Source: Paucisalibacillus globulus
GTDB lineage: Bacteria; Bacillota; Bacilli; Bacillales; Amphibacillaceae
DNA: 64,000 nucleotides
Reading direction: 5' to 3'
NCBI RefSeq assembly: GCF_900184735.1
Contig: NZ_LT855395.1
Location: 248,001-312,000 of the forward strand
Below the pieces are notes generated by a model that saw only the letters and a list, made by a program, of their open reading frames with translations, ran no database searches and had not been told where the DNA came from. The translations under genes were made by a program, and so were the position numbers. Below, piece after piece: positions 7,624 through 16,532 of this stretch. Every line of letters begins with the position of its first letter. Position 1 is the first letter of the stretch.

Positions 7624-8616
7624 TTACTCCGATGTTTTTAGTTTTTTTCTTAATAAACTGGTTCTACATTCGATTAGGGGCTGACTGAACGTAAGGACTG
7701 GTTTACTAGATAATAATAGAACAATAATAGCTGAAACTCCTGCTAGCCCAAGTACATCCAATACATTATTCACTTCAAATACATCATATGCACGGAAGTA
7801 CTGGATGATAAATCCATGCAATAAATAAACATATAACGTTCTTTCTCCTAATTTCGTCATGTTGAACCGCATTGTCGGTACCCACGCTAGCACACTAGCT
7901 GCCATGATGGTAGAAGTCAGATAAACAAGTAATCTGGCAATGCCACCAAACTCTTGCATACCTAAATCAAAATAGGATTTCGATGCTAACAGCCAACCCG
8001 TGTTAATCTCTGGTGCGATGTAAATAGCCACCGCAAAAAAAGCCATAACAACGAGAGAGGTTATCTTTACACTTTTCCGCTTCAGTAGCATAATATGCTC
8101 TTCTTTTAACCAAAATCCTAATAGGAAAAATGGGAAGAAGACAAATGTCCTGGATAAACTAAATGAGTGCCCTATTGCTGCTAAATATCCTACTGAAATC
8201 CCAAGCAAAACAGCTACCGATAAACTTGCATAGATTGGAAAACGTTTAAATAAAATCAACAACATATGCCAACAGAATAAACTGATTAAAAACCAAAGTG
8301 ACCAATGTGGATAAAAGATATCTGTTAGCCAATTTGATTTTCCGATAACGTAATAATACGAAGAATAGATTAATTGAAATACTACATATGGAATTAATAG
8401 CTTTTTAGCTAGTTTTGCAATATATCCTTTATCCCCAAATCCTTTCGCAAAGAATCCAGCTAAAAAGATGAATGCTGGCATATGAAACGTATAAATCCAC
8501 GTGTACAACGTATTCATACCAACAGATGCCTCAATAAAAGGCTGAATTAAATGCCCAAATACTACTAAGAAAATAAGTAGCACCTTAGCATTATCAAAAA
8601 ACGGGTTACGTTCCAT
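7624..8616 (-). CDS. Acyltransferase family 3 membrane protein (fucose 4-O-acetylase-like)
   Basis: About 330 residues with ten predicted membrane helices. The N-terminal NPFFDNAKVLLIFLVVFGHL, with its conserved His, is the signature of the acyltransferase-3 group that O-acetylates surface sugars or glycolipids; TFHMPAFIFLAGFFAKG is the second family motif. Acceptor unknown. Two starts are possible: ATG 8625 lies directly against AAAGGA, while ATG 8616 has 9 bases of spacing and is preferred. Single gene; phased array A lies upstream of it. Confidence 0.85.
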   Translation of the reverse strand: MERNPFFDNAKVLLIFLVVFGHLIQPFIEASVGMNTLYTWIYTFHMPAFIFLAGFFAKGFGDKGYIAKLAKKLLIPYVVFQLIYSSYYYVIGKSNWLTDIFYPHWSLWFLISLFCWHMLLILFKRFPIYASLSVAVLLGISVGYLAAIGHSFSLSRTFVFFPFFLLGFWLKEEHIMLLKRKSVKITSLVVMAFFAVAIYIAPEINTGWLLASKSYFDLGMQEFGGIARLLVYLTSTIMAASVLAWVPTMRFNMTKLGERTLYVYLLHGFIIQYFRAYDVFEVNNVLDVLGLAGVSAIIVLLLSSKPVLTFSQPLIECRTSLLRKKLKTSE

Positions 8617-8803
8617 GTTGCTCATTCCTTTACTGTAATTTTCTTTCGGGGTACTACCTTTCTACCCATATCAGTAAAGGAATACGCATTGTCCAATGCG
8701 ATTTATTGAGGTTGTAAAGGACATGTAAACGCAATGAAAGATTGATATTGGAATGTAATGGGTAAATTTGGTGGAATTGGGGAGTGGGTTGGTTTTTTGG
8801 GTT

Positions 8804-9440
8804 GGGCGCGTGGGTTGGCTTTTGGGTGGATGGTATTCTTGGACGGTCGCATGGTCTAGCATTTTGGGGTGATGTGTTCTCGGACGGGCTCATGGTCTAG
8901 CATTTTGGGGCGATGGTGTTCTCGGGCGGGCACATGGTCTGGCTTTTTGGGACGATGCTGCTCTTGGAAGGTCACATGGTCTAGACTTTTGGGGCGATGA
9001 TGCGCTCGGACGGGCACATGGTCTAGACTTTTGGGGCGATGATGCTCTTGGATGGTCACATGGTCTAGACTTTCGGGGCGATGATGCGCTCGGACGGGCA
9101 CATGGTCTAGACTTTCGGGGCGATGATGCTCTCGGACGGGTACATGGTCTAGACTTTCGGGGCGATGATGCTCTCGGACGGGTACATGGTCTGATCTTTT
9201 GGGGCGATGATGCTCTTGGATGGTCACATGGTCTAGACTTTCGGGGCGATGATGCTCTTGGAAGGTCACATGGTCTAGACTTTCGGGGCGATGATGCGCT
9301 CGGACGGGCACATGGTCTCACTTATAGGGCAGATGATGCGCTCAGACGGGCGCATCTTCTCTCTTCTCGGGCAGATGCTACCCTCAATCGGGCGCATCTT
9401 CTCTCTTCTCGGGCAGATGCCACGCCAAAACGGGCGCATG
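8804..9440 (+). repeat. Phased tandem array A: 21-bp register (42-bp higher-order unit)
   Basis: About 30 consecutive 21-bp registers. The first part is a 42-bp unit repeated 12 times (ATGGTCT anchors at 8851, 8892, 8934, 8976, 9018, 9060, 9102, 9144, 9186, 9228, 9270, 9312; one step is 41). Each unit holds two half-units, one beginning GGGCACAT or a variant and one beginning GGGGCGAT. The tail keeps the register but changes the bases between: GGGCAGAT or GGGCGCAT at 9306, 9327, 9348, 9369, 9390, 9411 and 9432, all exactly 21 apart. It lies in the intergenic gap between the acyltransferase and ku. Because 42 is divisible by 3, both strands show long but meaningless open frames (MRP/MCP repeats). 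Flanks are G/T-rich on the left and A/C-rich on the right. Confidence 0.92.
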
Positions 9441-9508
9441 CTCCCACTACACAAAATCACCCCTCACCCCAAACCAAAAACCCCCACCATACGTGAGGGT
9501 ATCCACCG

Positions 9509-10351
9509 CTATCCTTGTGCTGCTTTTTTCTTTGCGGGTGCTTTTCGTTTCTTTGGTTGAGTTGGTTTGGGTTTGTCCTTTTTGGCACGTTCCAATGATG
9601 CTTGTAAGGCTTCCATTAAATCGGTCACATTATCTGGTTTTGCTTTGTCTTTTGCAGTGGTAGTTTGATCTGCATTTTTCTTTTCTTCAATTAGATCTAA
9701 TAATGCGGTACGGTATTCATCTTTATATTTTTCTGGTTCGAATTCTGTTGTTAATTGGTCAATTAGCATTTTGGCCGTGTCTAATTCTTTTTTTGCTGTT
9801 TCTACATTTTCCGGTACATTGGGGACTTCATTCACGTCACGGACCTCATCTGGGTAATGAATTGTCTCTACAACAATGGTGTTTTTATAAACACGAATGA
9901 CAGCAAGCTGTTCTTTAGAACGAATCATCATTTTAGCGACTCCGATTTTACCGGTATCTTCTAAGGCAGCTCGAAGTAAGCCATATGCTTTACTTCCCCC
10001 TTCATTTGGGGATAAATAATAACTTTTTTCAAAGTATATCGGGTCAATGTCTTCTAATTTTACAAAATCAATGATTTCGACAGCTTTGTCTTCTTGCTCC
10101 TTTTTTAGTTCGGCAAGATCTTCTTCATCTAGAATGACGAATTTATTTTTGGCATATTCATAGCCCTTGACGATATCATCAGTCCCCACTTCTTTTTCGC
10201 AAATCGGGCATACTTTTTCATATTTTATCGGTGATTTACATTCTTTATGCAGTTGCCGCAGTGAAACATCCTTATTCTCTGTTGCTGCATGCATTTTTAC
10301 AGGGATATTCACTAGTCCAAAACTAATGGTCCCCTTCCACATGGTATGCAT
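9509..10351 (-). CDS. ku: Non-homologous end-joining protein Ku
   Basis: Homodimeric DNA-end-binding protein that recruits LigD to double-strand breaks; in Bacillus the pair protects spores. 280 residues: Ku core from MWKGTISFGLVNIPVKM to about residue 235, including a CPICEK segment near 50 in the position of bacterial Ku, and a Lys/Pro/Ala-rich C-terminal tail (last 25 residues) of the kind that contacts DNA. The frame can be read from 10372, but a GGGAGGTG site lies 5 bases before ATG 10351, inside that extension, which fixes the start. Divergent from ligD across about 107 bp, unlike the co-directional ykoV-ykoU order of B. subtilis. Confidence 0.94.
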   Translation of the reverse strand: MHTMWKGTISFGLVNIPVKMHAATENKDVSLRQLHKECKSPIKYEKVCPICEKEVGTDDIVKGYEYAKNKFVILDEEDLAELKKEQEDKAVEIIDFVKLEDIDPIYFEKSYYLSPNEGGSKAYGLLRAALEDTGKIGVAKMMIRSKEQLAVIRVYKNTIVVETIHYPDEVRDVNEVPNVPENVETAKKELDTAKMLIDQLTTEFEPEKYKDEYRTALLDLIEEKKNADQTTTAKDKAKPDNVTDLMEALQASLERAKKDKPKPTQPKKRKAPAKKKAAQG

Positions 10352-10458
10352 CACAACACCTCCCTTTTCCATAGTTTGTCGAACTCAAGCCTTTTTCATT
10401 CTCAACTGATTATTTTCTTCGCGTTTAACTCATCTTAATACGGAAGGGAGTTTTCCAG

Positions 10459-12267
10459 ATGGATGTGATGAAACCAATAGCGACAACTGATATACCAACA
10501 GATGGTGACTTTATATACGAGGTAAAATATGATGGCTTTCGTTGTGTACTCTATTGGGAGAAAAATGGTTCGGTTAGACTGATTAGTAAAAACAAGCATG
10601 ATTTAACCGCACAATTCCCTGAGATCGTTATGTTTTGCCAGGAATTAGAGGATAAAGTTAGCGATTTTATCCCTCTCCAATTAGATGGTGAATTAGTTAT
10701 TTTAAACAATGCCTACCAAGCGAATTTTTCTCGAATTCAAAAGCGTGGTCGTTTAAAAAATAGTGAATCGATAAAGAAAGCAGCACTAGAAAGACCAGCA
10801 AGTTTGCTAGCTTTTGACCTTTTGCAATTATCGGGTAAAGACTTAACTAAGAACCCTTTTGATAAAAGAAAAGAATCCCTTTCCGCTTTTTTCGACAAAG
10901 CAGAAATTCGTCGGGATATGTGGAATCGAATTGGATATGTCGAGTCTTTTCAAAACCCAAATGAATTATGGAAATTAATCTTTGACCATAAGGGCGAAGG
11001 AATGATTGCAAAGCGAAAAAAGAGTACTTACGGCACAGGAAAAAAGCATCGAGATTGGTACAAAATTAAAAATTGGCGGGTAATCCATGGATTCTTGACA
11101 GCTTATGACAGCAAAAATGATTATTTTGATGTTCAGGTTTTTGATAACAATGGATTACATTCTGTCGGAAAATGTAAGCACGGGATCGACGGAGAGGATT
11201 TTCAGACGGTTAAAACGTTATTTTTGAAAAATGGAGAGAAAAAGGGTGTAAACTACTATCTCCCACCAGCTGTTTGTGCGGAAATCCATACGCTAGATAT
11301 TTATCAAAATGAATTAAGAGAACCGGAATTTCGTCGCATTGCTCCTGAAATCAAAGCTGATGAATGCACGACGGAAAGGCTTCAACTGGATTTGGCCATG
11401 CTCCCTGATTCTATTGATTTTGCTAATACAGATAAATTATATTGGCCAGATGTGCCGTTCACCAAAGCAAATTTCTTAGCTTATATGCGGGAGATATCAC
11501 CATACATGTTACCTTTTTTAGAGAATCGAGCTCTTACAACGATTCGTTGTCCGGATGGTGTCGACGAGGAATCCTTTTATCAAAAGCACCTCCCCTCTTA
11601 TGCACCTGATTTTATAAAAGGGGTTGGAACAGGGGATGAAAAATTAATGGTCTGCGATTCTCTAGAATCATTAATGTGGTTCGCAAACCACGGGACACTC
11701 GAGTTCCATGTTCCATTTCAAGACACTAATAGCGACCAGCCTAAAGAAATCGTATTTGACCTCGATCCACCAGGTAGGGAAAAGTTCGAATGGGCGATTA
11801 AGGCAGGGTTACTTATAAAGCAGGTCCTAGATAATTTGAATGTCATTTCTTTTGTTAAGACCTCTGGAAATAAAGGGCTTCAAATACATATTCCCATACC
11901 AGAAGGAAGCATGACATATGAGGATACAGGTGTTTTCACCCAAGCCATTGCCTATACGATAGAGAACCAACACCCCGATTTATTTACTACGGAACGAATG
12001 AAGAATAAACGGAATGGAAGGCTATATATCGACTATGTACAGCATGGAAAGGATAAGACCTTAATTGCCCCTTATTCGAGTAGAAAAACACCAGACGGGA
12101 CGGTTGCTACTCCATTATATTGGGAGGAAGTGACTGAGGATTTAAGGCCAGAGATGTTTACAATTGAGAATGTAGTGGAGCGAGTACAATATTTGGGATG
12201 TCCTTTTCGTGATTACTTTCAGGTCGGGCGGGTGCAGAATCTGGATAGAGTATTGAAGTTGATATAA
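10459..12267 (+). CDS. ligD: ATP-dependent DNA ligase D (ligase plus polymerase domains)
   Basis: 602 residues with the Bacillus domain order: N-terminal ATP-dependent ligase (about 1-300) and C-terminal primase-polymerase domain (about 315-595); no phosphoesterase domain. Ligase motifs: adenylated Lys23 in EVKYDGFR, LDGELVI, EGMIAKRKKSTYGTG and WYKIKNW. Polymerase motifs: the metal-binding FDLDPPG around 434 and TSGNKGLQIHIPI around 470, followed by RLYIDYVQHGKDKT. It fills gaps and seals ends brought together by Ku. Start ATG 10459 has GGAAGGGAG upstream. A shared divergent promoter region with ku suggests joint control; I could not identify a convincing SigG box there. Confidence 0.95.
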   Translation: MDVMKPIATTDIPTDGDFIYEVKYDGFRCVLYWEKNGSVRLISKNKHDLTAQFPEIVMFCQELEDKVSDFIPLQLDGELVILNNAYQANFSRIQKRGRLKNSESIKKAALERPASLLAFDLLQLSGKDLTKNPFDKRKESLSAFFDKAEIRRDMWNRIGYVESFQNPNELWKLIFDHKGEGMIAKRKKSTYGTGKKHRDWYKIKNWRVIHGFLTAYDSKNDYFDVQVFDNNGLHSVGKCKHGIDGEDFQTVKTLFLKNGEKKGVNYYLPPAVCAEIHTLDIYQNELREPEFRRIAPEIKADECTTERLQLDLAMLPDSIDFANTDKLYWPDVPFTKANFLAYMREISPYMLPFLENRALTTIRCPDGVDEESFYQKHLPSYAPDFIKGVGTGDEKLMVCDSLESLMWFANHGTLEFHVPFQDTNSDQPKEIVFDLDPPGREKFEWAIKAGLLIKQVLDNLNVISFVKTSGNKGLQIHIPIPEGSMTYEDTGVFTQAIAYTIENQHPDLFTTERMKNKRNGRLYIDYVQHGKDKTLIAPYSSRKTPDGTVATPLYWEEVTEDLRPEMFTIENVVERVQYLGCPFRDYFQVGRVQNLDRVLKLI

Positions 12268-12297
12268 TAGTGCTTGCTATATCCATAAAAAGGAAGA

Positions 12298-12342
12298 ATG
12301 AGGCTGAGAAAAAGAGTTTAATTACCTACCAGCCTCTTTCTT
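12298..12342. terminator. Weak bidirectional terminator between ligD and the anti-sigma gene
   Basis: GAGGCTG / CAGCCTC with a long (about 23-base) loop, flanked by T-rich sequence on the plus strand and by a CATTCTTCCTTTTT tract on the minus strand. Confidence 0.5.
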
Positions 12343-12358
12343 TCATGATATTTAAAGA

Positions 12359-13591
12359 CTATTGACTCTTATTAATCATCTCAAAATAATGATTCATCGT
12401 AGTTCTTAGTTCATTAAATGAATTCTCAAGTGTTAAATCATCCAATTCACTTACTCTCATTTTCTCAAATACAACATCGGTAATTTCTACTATTTTTTCA
12501 AGCTTCTTTTGCTCATTTTTTGAATCAGTCAGTTCTAAAAAATGTTTAGCATAACCATTTGCAGTTGTAACGATATGTTGCTCATACGTATACTTATCTG
12601 TTGATTCCAATAGCTCTTTATTTTCACGATTTAAAAATATTACATATTGTGCAATGAACTCATCTACTGAATAAAATTCAGGTGCAGGTAGTACATTTGG
12701 GTTAGTTTTAGCTAATTCTTCTATTTCATCTTGACTCAAAACGATCCCCTTTTCCGTCTCAGGAACTTCCAAGCTAGCTACATTAGCTAATTCCGTCGCG
12801 GTATGGAAGTCGCTAATAAGATTTAACACATTGTTAAAAAGTTGATATGCTTCTTCTTTGTCACTATTTAATAATGCTTTGGATTCTTCTAAATAATTTA
12901 TTGTCTTATCAACCCATTCTTCAATTGAATTATAGTTATCAGAGTACTTTTTAACTTCATATAGATGCTCTAATTCAAGTTCAATGAATCCTAGTCGGTC
13001 CCACTGATAGGACTCTAAATCAATTTCTGCTTTAAGATTGGCTACGTGACCTAAAATTACCCCTAGGATTTGGTCTTCAGTTGGTTCTGATTGCCCAATC
13101 TCCGGGTCATACCCCACACCTATAAACTGCTTTGTAGGAACATGAAATTGATATCCGTTTTCATAATATAGAACATTTAATTCTTCCTTCACAATTCCTT
13201 CTGTAGGCAACTCATATCCCTGAAATATTTTGATAATAGCTGCATATTCTTCTATTAAATCCTTATTCTCTTGAATAAAATTAGATTCATTTTTAGTGCT
13301 AGAATCGCTCTCTGGTAATTTCACACTAGAACCTGGTTCATTATTTGTTGAAGGATTTTCTGGAGATTCTGCTGTTTCTCTATTATCGTTTGTAATATTT
13401 ACTAGTAGAATGAAGGCAATTAATATGGTAGTAACTACACCTAATAAAGTAGGCATTAGCCTGAAGTAAGAAGGGCTCTTCTTTTTCCTTGTATTACACT
13501 TTATGCTAAGTACTTTCCTTTGGCTTTCCGTTGTAAAGATTGGGTCTGACCCTATAATAGAATCGATACTATCCTTTACATTATTATGCAT
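12359..13591 (-). CDS. Putative membrane anti-sigma factor, unrecognised family
   Basis: 410 residues encoded directly after the ECF sigma gene (one base between its stop and this ATG), which is the standard place for a cognate anti-sigma factor. A short cytoplasmic N-terminus of about 40 residues contains the basic RKKKSPSYFR, then one membrane segment (about 44-66, LLGVVTTILIAFILLV), then a large outside part of about 345 residues: a Ser/Glu/Asn/Pro-rich linker and an acidic helical domain. No zinc (ZAS) motif is seen. The frame extends to 13630, but GGGAGGAAGG precedes ATG 13591. I do not recognise the external domain; it is not RsiV-like. The role is inferred from position and topology. 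Confidence 0.6.
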   Translation of the reverse strand: MHNNVKDSIDSIIGSDPIFTTESQRKVLSIKCNTRKKKSPSYFRLMPTLLGVVTTILIAFILLVNITNDNRETAESPENPSTNNEPGSSVKLPESDSSTKNESNFIQENKDLIEEYAAIIKIFQGYELPTEGIVKEELNVLYYENGYQFHVPTKQFIGVGYDPEIGQSEPTEDQILGVILGHVANLKAEIDLESYQWDRLGFIELELEHLYEVKKYSDNYNSIEEWVDKTINYLEESKALLNSDKEEAYQLFNNVLNLISDFHTATELANVASLEVPETEKGIVLSQDEIEELAKTNPNVLPAPEFYSVDEFIAQYVIFLNRENKELLESTDKYTYEQHIVTTANGYAKHFLELTDSKNEQKKLEKIVEITDVVFEKMRVSELDDLTLENSFNELRTTMNHYFEMINKSQ

Positions 13592-13592
13592 A

Positions 13593-14138
13593 TTAACCTT
13601 CCTCCCTTCTATAATCATGTAACCTTTCACCTATCTTTTTTCTTGCTCGAAATAGTCTTGTTTTAACTGTGTTCTGCGTAAGTTCTAATAAATGGGAAAT
13701 TTCTTCAATTGATTTTTCTTGATAATAAAACAATATAATTACTTCTCGAAATTTAACAGGTAAGCTTAGTATGACTATACCTAATTCTTGTTCCTTCTCT
13801 TTTTCGATAAGTTTCTTGTCAGGGGATAGCCCGCCATGGGGAATAGACTCTTCAATTCCTTCGCTCTTAAAAAAAAGGGTACGTATTGACCACCTTCGCA
13901 ATTCATCACGGCATCTATTAATCGTAATTCTATACAGCCATGTTTTTATCGCGGACTCTCCACGAAATTGATCAATCTTCTGAAAAACTTTTATAAAAAC
14001 GTCCTGAACAATTTCCTCTGCACGCCCTCTATCTTTAACATATGTAAAAGCAAGCCGAGCTAAAGCTTCACCATGTTCCTCCATGAGTTGCTCTATTAAT
14101 AATTCTGGATTATTTATTTTCGAGTTGTTATAAGACAA
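13593..14138 (-). CDS. RNA polymerase ECF sigma factor
   Basis: About 181 residues with sigma region 2 (residues 15-85, including ARLAFTYVKDRGRAEEIVQDVFIKVF and the promoter-melting FRGESAIKTWLYRI, cited as two segments) and region 4 (about 120-175, with LPVKFREVIILFYYQE and a helix-turn-helix SIEEISHLLELTQNTVKTRL). Two TTG starts are possible: 14153 and 14138. AGGGGGAG lies between them, so 14138 is preferred. The next gene is the putative anti-sigma factor. A well-formed ECF-type promoter lies 40 to 70 bases upstream, which suggests autoregulation. It is related to the SigM/SigV/SigX-like cell-envelope group, but the exact member cannot be named. Confidence 0.9.
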   Translation of the reverse strand: MSYNNSKINNPELLIEQLMEEHGEALARLAFTYVKDRGRAEEIVQDVFIKVFQKIDQFRGESAIKTWLYRITINRCRDELRRWSIRTLFFKSEGIEESIPHGGLSPDKKLIEKEKEQELGIVILSLPVKFREVIILFYYQEKSIEEISHLLELTQNTVKTRLFRARKKIGERLHDYRREEG

Positions 14139-14181
14139 GTTACTCCCCCTCAAATCCTGCCATGTATCCTATTACACTATT

Positions 14182-14209
14182 TAGACGCAGAAAAACAATT
14201 TTGGTTCCC
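14182..14209 (-). promoter_or_regulatory. Candidate ECF-type promoter of the sigma/anti-sigma operon
   Basis: On the minus strand GGGAAC (14209-14204), a 16-bp spacer and CGTCTA (14187-14182). B. subtilis ECF promoters share an AAC core at -35 and CGTMTA-like -10 with a 16 to 17-bp spacer. The spacer contains a T run, also usual. Consistent with self-activation. Confidence 0.65.
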
Positions 14210-14333
14210 ATAAAAACTTTAATTTAAACATTCACATTGAAACTTTTTCGGTTATTTCTTTGTTCCTTAAATGTTAACATAGAAGGAATAAAATGGAATC
14301 CATTCAACATTTACTAAATACTGGACATAAACA

Positions 14334-14373
14334 TAAAAAGTGCAGTCCAACTCAGGTTGCTAATTGGACTGCT
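14334..14373 (-). terminator. Second terminator-like hairpin downstream of tcyP
   Basis: GCAGTCCAA / TTGGACTGC with a 13-base loop, followed on the minus strand by ACTTTTT. It lies about 45 bases beyond the main tcyP terminator. The rest of the gap 14210-14333 shows nothing further. Confidence 0.55.
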
Positions 14374-14416
14374 ACTCTTAAATGTGATATTTTCAGTTTG
14401 AGCTCTTTAACAAACT

Positions 14417-14450
14417 AAAAACCGCTCCTATCTAGGAGCGGCCTTTTTTA
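14417..14450 (-). terminator. Intrinsic terminator of tcyP
   Basis: Minus-strand stem CCGCTCCTAG / CTAGGAGCGG-type hairpin with T run on both sides; immediately after the tcyP stop. Confidence 0.88.
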
Positions 14451-14452
14451 TA

Positions 14453-15847
14453 TTAAAGTGATTTAGCTTCTTCAATTGCCGTTTTATCATTGAAAACTTT
14501 TGTATTAAAGTTTCCTAAGATACGGGAAGTTAACGTACCAGATACCATAGATCCATTTACGTTAAGTGCTGTACGACCCATGTCGATGAATGCTTCGATA
14601 GAGATTAGTAAACCAGCTAAACCAACTGGTAATCCCATAGAAGATAGGACGATTAGTGCTGCAAATGTAGCACCACCACCAACACCAGCGATACCAAATG
14701 AACTAATTCCAATGATTAGAACTAATTGTACTAGGAATTCTAGTGAGAACGGATCAATACCAACAGATGGTGCGATCATTACTGCTAACATAGCTGGATA
14801 AATTCCGGCACATCCATTTTGCCCCATTGTTGCACCGAATGATGCTGACATATTGGCAACACCTTGTTCCACACCAAGTGCATTTTTTTGTGCTGAGATA
14901 TTTAAAGGTATCGTACCAGCACTTGAACGTGATGTGAATGCGAAGGTTAGTACAGGTAATACTTTCTTCAAATAGTTGATCGGATTCAAACCAAATACTC
15001 CGACTAATACTAAGTGAAGGATAAACATAACTCCTAATGCTACATAAGAAGCTAATACAAATTTACCAAGTTCTAAAATACCTGCAAAATCTGTACTTGC
15101 AATCATATTAGCCATTAACGCTAAAATACCGTATGGTGTTAAACGTAATACCAATGTTACGATTCGCATAACGACTGCGTAGATTGCATTAACTATTTTA
15201 GTGAACATTTCTGCTTGCTCAGGGTTCTTTCTTCTAACCCCAAGAACGGCTATCCCAACGAAAATGGAGAAGATAACCACCGCAATAACTGAAGTTGAAC
15301 GTTGACCAGTCATATCAAAGAAGATATTAGACGGGATAAAGTTCAAAATACGTTGTGGTGTAGATACTCCTTCTACTTGAGTTGAATAACGCTCCTCAAG
15401 TGATGCTGCACGGTCTTGTTCCGCTTGCCCTACCGTAATTTCTTCTGCATTTAAATCAAAGATTGCAGCTGCACCAACACCAATTAATGCTGCTACCATG
15501 GTCGTTGTGATTAAAATTCCGATAATCCAGCCAGCCATTTTTCCTAACTGTGCTGTTTTTTCAAGGTTTGTAATTGCTTGAATGATGGATACCATAACTA
15601 ACGGTACAACAATCATCATTAAGAAGTTGATGTAGCCTCGACCAACAATATTAAACCAATCTGTTGTCATCGCCACTATTTCAGAACCACTACCATAAAT
15701 CCACTGTAATGCAGCTCCAAGTAAAACCCCTAATCCTAAACCAGTAAATACTCGTTTAGAAAACGAAACATGTTTACGTTGCATGTAAACTAATAAACCA
15801 ATTAATGCTAATAAAATAACAATATTTAAAATGACCATTAAGTCCAT
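14453..15847 (-). CDS. tcyP: L-cystine transporter TcyP (dicarboxylate/amino acid:cation symporter family)
   Basis: 464-residue symporter that matches the 463-residue B. subtilis TcyP in length and start (YMQRKHVSFSKRVFTGLGLG near residue 23). Eight or more membrane helices. The re-entrant region TSRSSAGTIPLNI (about 315) carries the SSAGT motif of the DAACS family, and GQNGCAGIYPAMLAV follows. It imports cystine as a sulfur source with cations. The frame is open to 15886, but GGGGGA lies 6 bases before ATG 15847. No S-box is visible upstream, so it is not in the SAM regulon by that mechanism. Single gene with its own terminator. Confidence 0.85.
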   Translation of the reverse strand: MDLMVILNIVILLALIGLLVYMQRKHVSFSKRVFTGLGLGVLLGAALQWIYGSGSEIVAMTTDWFNIVGRGYINFLMMIVVPLVMVSIIQAITNLEKTAQLGKMAGWIIGILITTTMVAALIGVGAAAIFDLNAEEITVGQAEQDRAASLEERYSTQVEGVSTPQRILNFIPSNIFFDMTGQRSTSVIAVVIFSIFVGIAVLGVRRKNPEQAEMFTKIVNAIYAVVMRIVTLVLRLTPYGILALMANMIASTDFAGILELGKFVLASYVALGVMFILHLVLVGVFGLNPINYLKKVLPVLTFAFTSRSSAGTIPLNISAQKNALGVEQGVANMSASFGATMGQNGCAGIYPAMLAVMIAPSVGIDPFSLEFLVQLVLIIGISSFGIAGVGGGATFAALIVLSSMGLPVGLAGLLISIEAFIDMGRTALNVNGSMVSGTLTSRILGNFNTKVFNDKTAIEEAKSL

Positions 15848-16009
15848 GTTATTTCCCCCTGTATAGTTTTTTAATAAAGTATGCATCTTAAATAGGTATC
15901 GACACTATAAGTATATTAATCCGATAAAATTAGTATGCTTTAATAAGATACAACGGTTCATAACTTGTGTCAAGAGAATAATTTCGGCAATACTTACAAA
16001 AGGTAATTA

Positions 16010-16044
16010 AAAAGAGCACCCTGTTTTAATTAGAGTGCCCTTGA
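16010..16044 (-). terminator. Intrinsic terminator of the OsmC-like gene
   Basis: Minus-strand AAGGGCACTCT / AGGGTGCTCTT with T run, directly after the stop at 16052. Confidence 0.82.
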
Positions 16045-16051
16045 TACGGAA

Positions 16052-16492
16052 TTATATAATTTTCTCCTCTAGTGCCAGTTCTACATTCCCTTGGATGGCT
16101 CTAGAGATCATACAGTTCTTTTCTGCTTTTTGGACAAGTTTTCGTAATAAGGTATAGTCCTTTTCACTCGCATTATTTGTCAGTGCCACGGTAGGACGAT
16201 GAATAATTTTCTTATACGTAAAAACGCCATTAGTAACATCGACAATACCTTCTGATTCTAAAGACATTTCTTTTAATGGTAGATTTGCTCTTTCAATCAT
16301 AGCAGCGAGTGTAATGATGTAGCAGGTTGCCGCTGCTCCAAGAAGCATTTCATCTGGATTCGTTCCCACTCCAGGTCCTTCCATTTCAGGTGGTATGGAA
16401 ATTTTAGTTTTTAAATTTCCTGCTTCAATATAACCTTCACTGTTTCGACCACCTGGCCAGTCTGCTTTTAAATGAAAATGATGTTCTGCCAT
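16052..16492 (-). CDS. OsmC family peroxiredoxin (SACOL1771-like)
   Basis: 146 residues with the OsmC fold: an N-terminal HLKADWPGGRNSEGYI and PEMEGPGVGTNPDEML, then the two family cysteines Cys57 (GAAATCYIITLA) and Cys127 (AEKNCMISRAI). OsmC proteins reduce organic hydroperoxides with these two cysteines in the cytoplasm. AGAGGTGAG precedes the ATG. It is 41 bp downstream of the chromate transporter gene on the same strand, so the two may be cotranscribed, giving an oxidant/oxyanion stress unit; that link is inference. Confidence 0.88.
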   Translation of the reverse strand: MAEHHFHLKADWPGGRNSEGYIEAGNLKTKISIPPEMEGPGVGTNPDEMLLGAAATCYIITLAAMIERANLPLKEMSLESEGIVDVTNGVFTYKKIIHRPTVALTNNASEKDYTLLRKLVQKAEKNCMISRAIQGNVELALEEKII

Positions 16493-16532
16493 TCTAACTC
16501 ACCTCTAGTTACCATTCTAAGTTAATTCCATA

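Noticed and set aside
8856-9321. Two long overlapping minus-strand open frames (143 and 151 codons) in array A
   Set aside because: The 42-bp repeat keeps frames open on both strands; the products are simple MRP/HHRPESLDHV-type repeats, and no ribosome site precedes them.
10352-10458. SigG promoters between ku and ligD
   Set aside because: Expected from biology, but no convincing TGAATA/CATACTA pair with correct spacing was seen.
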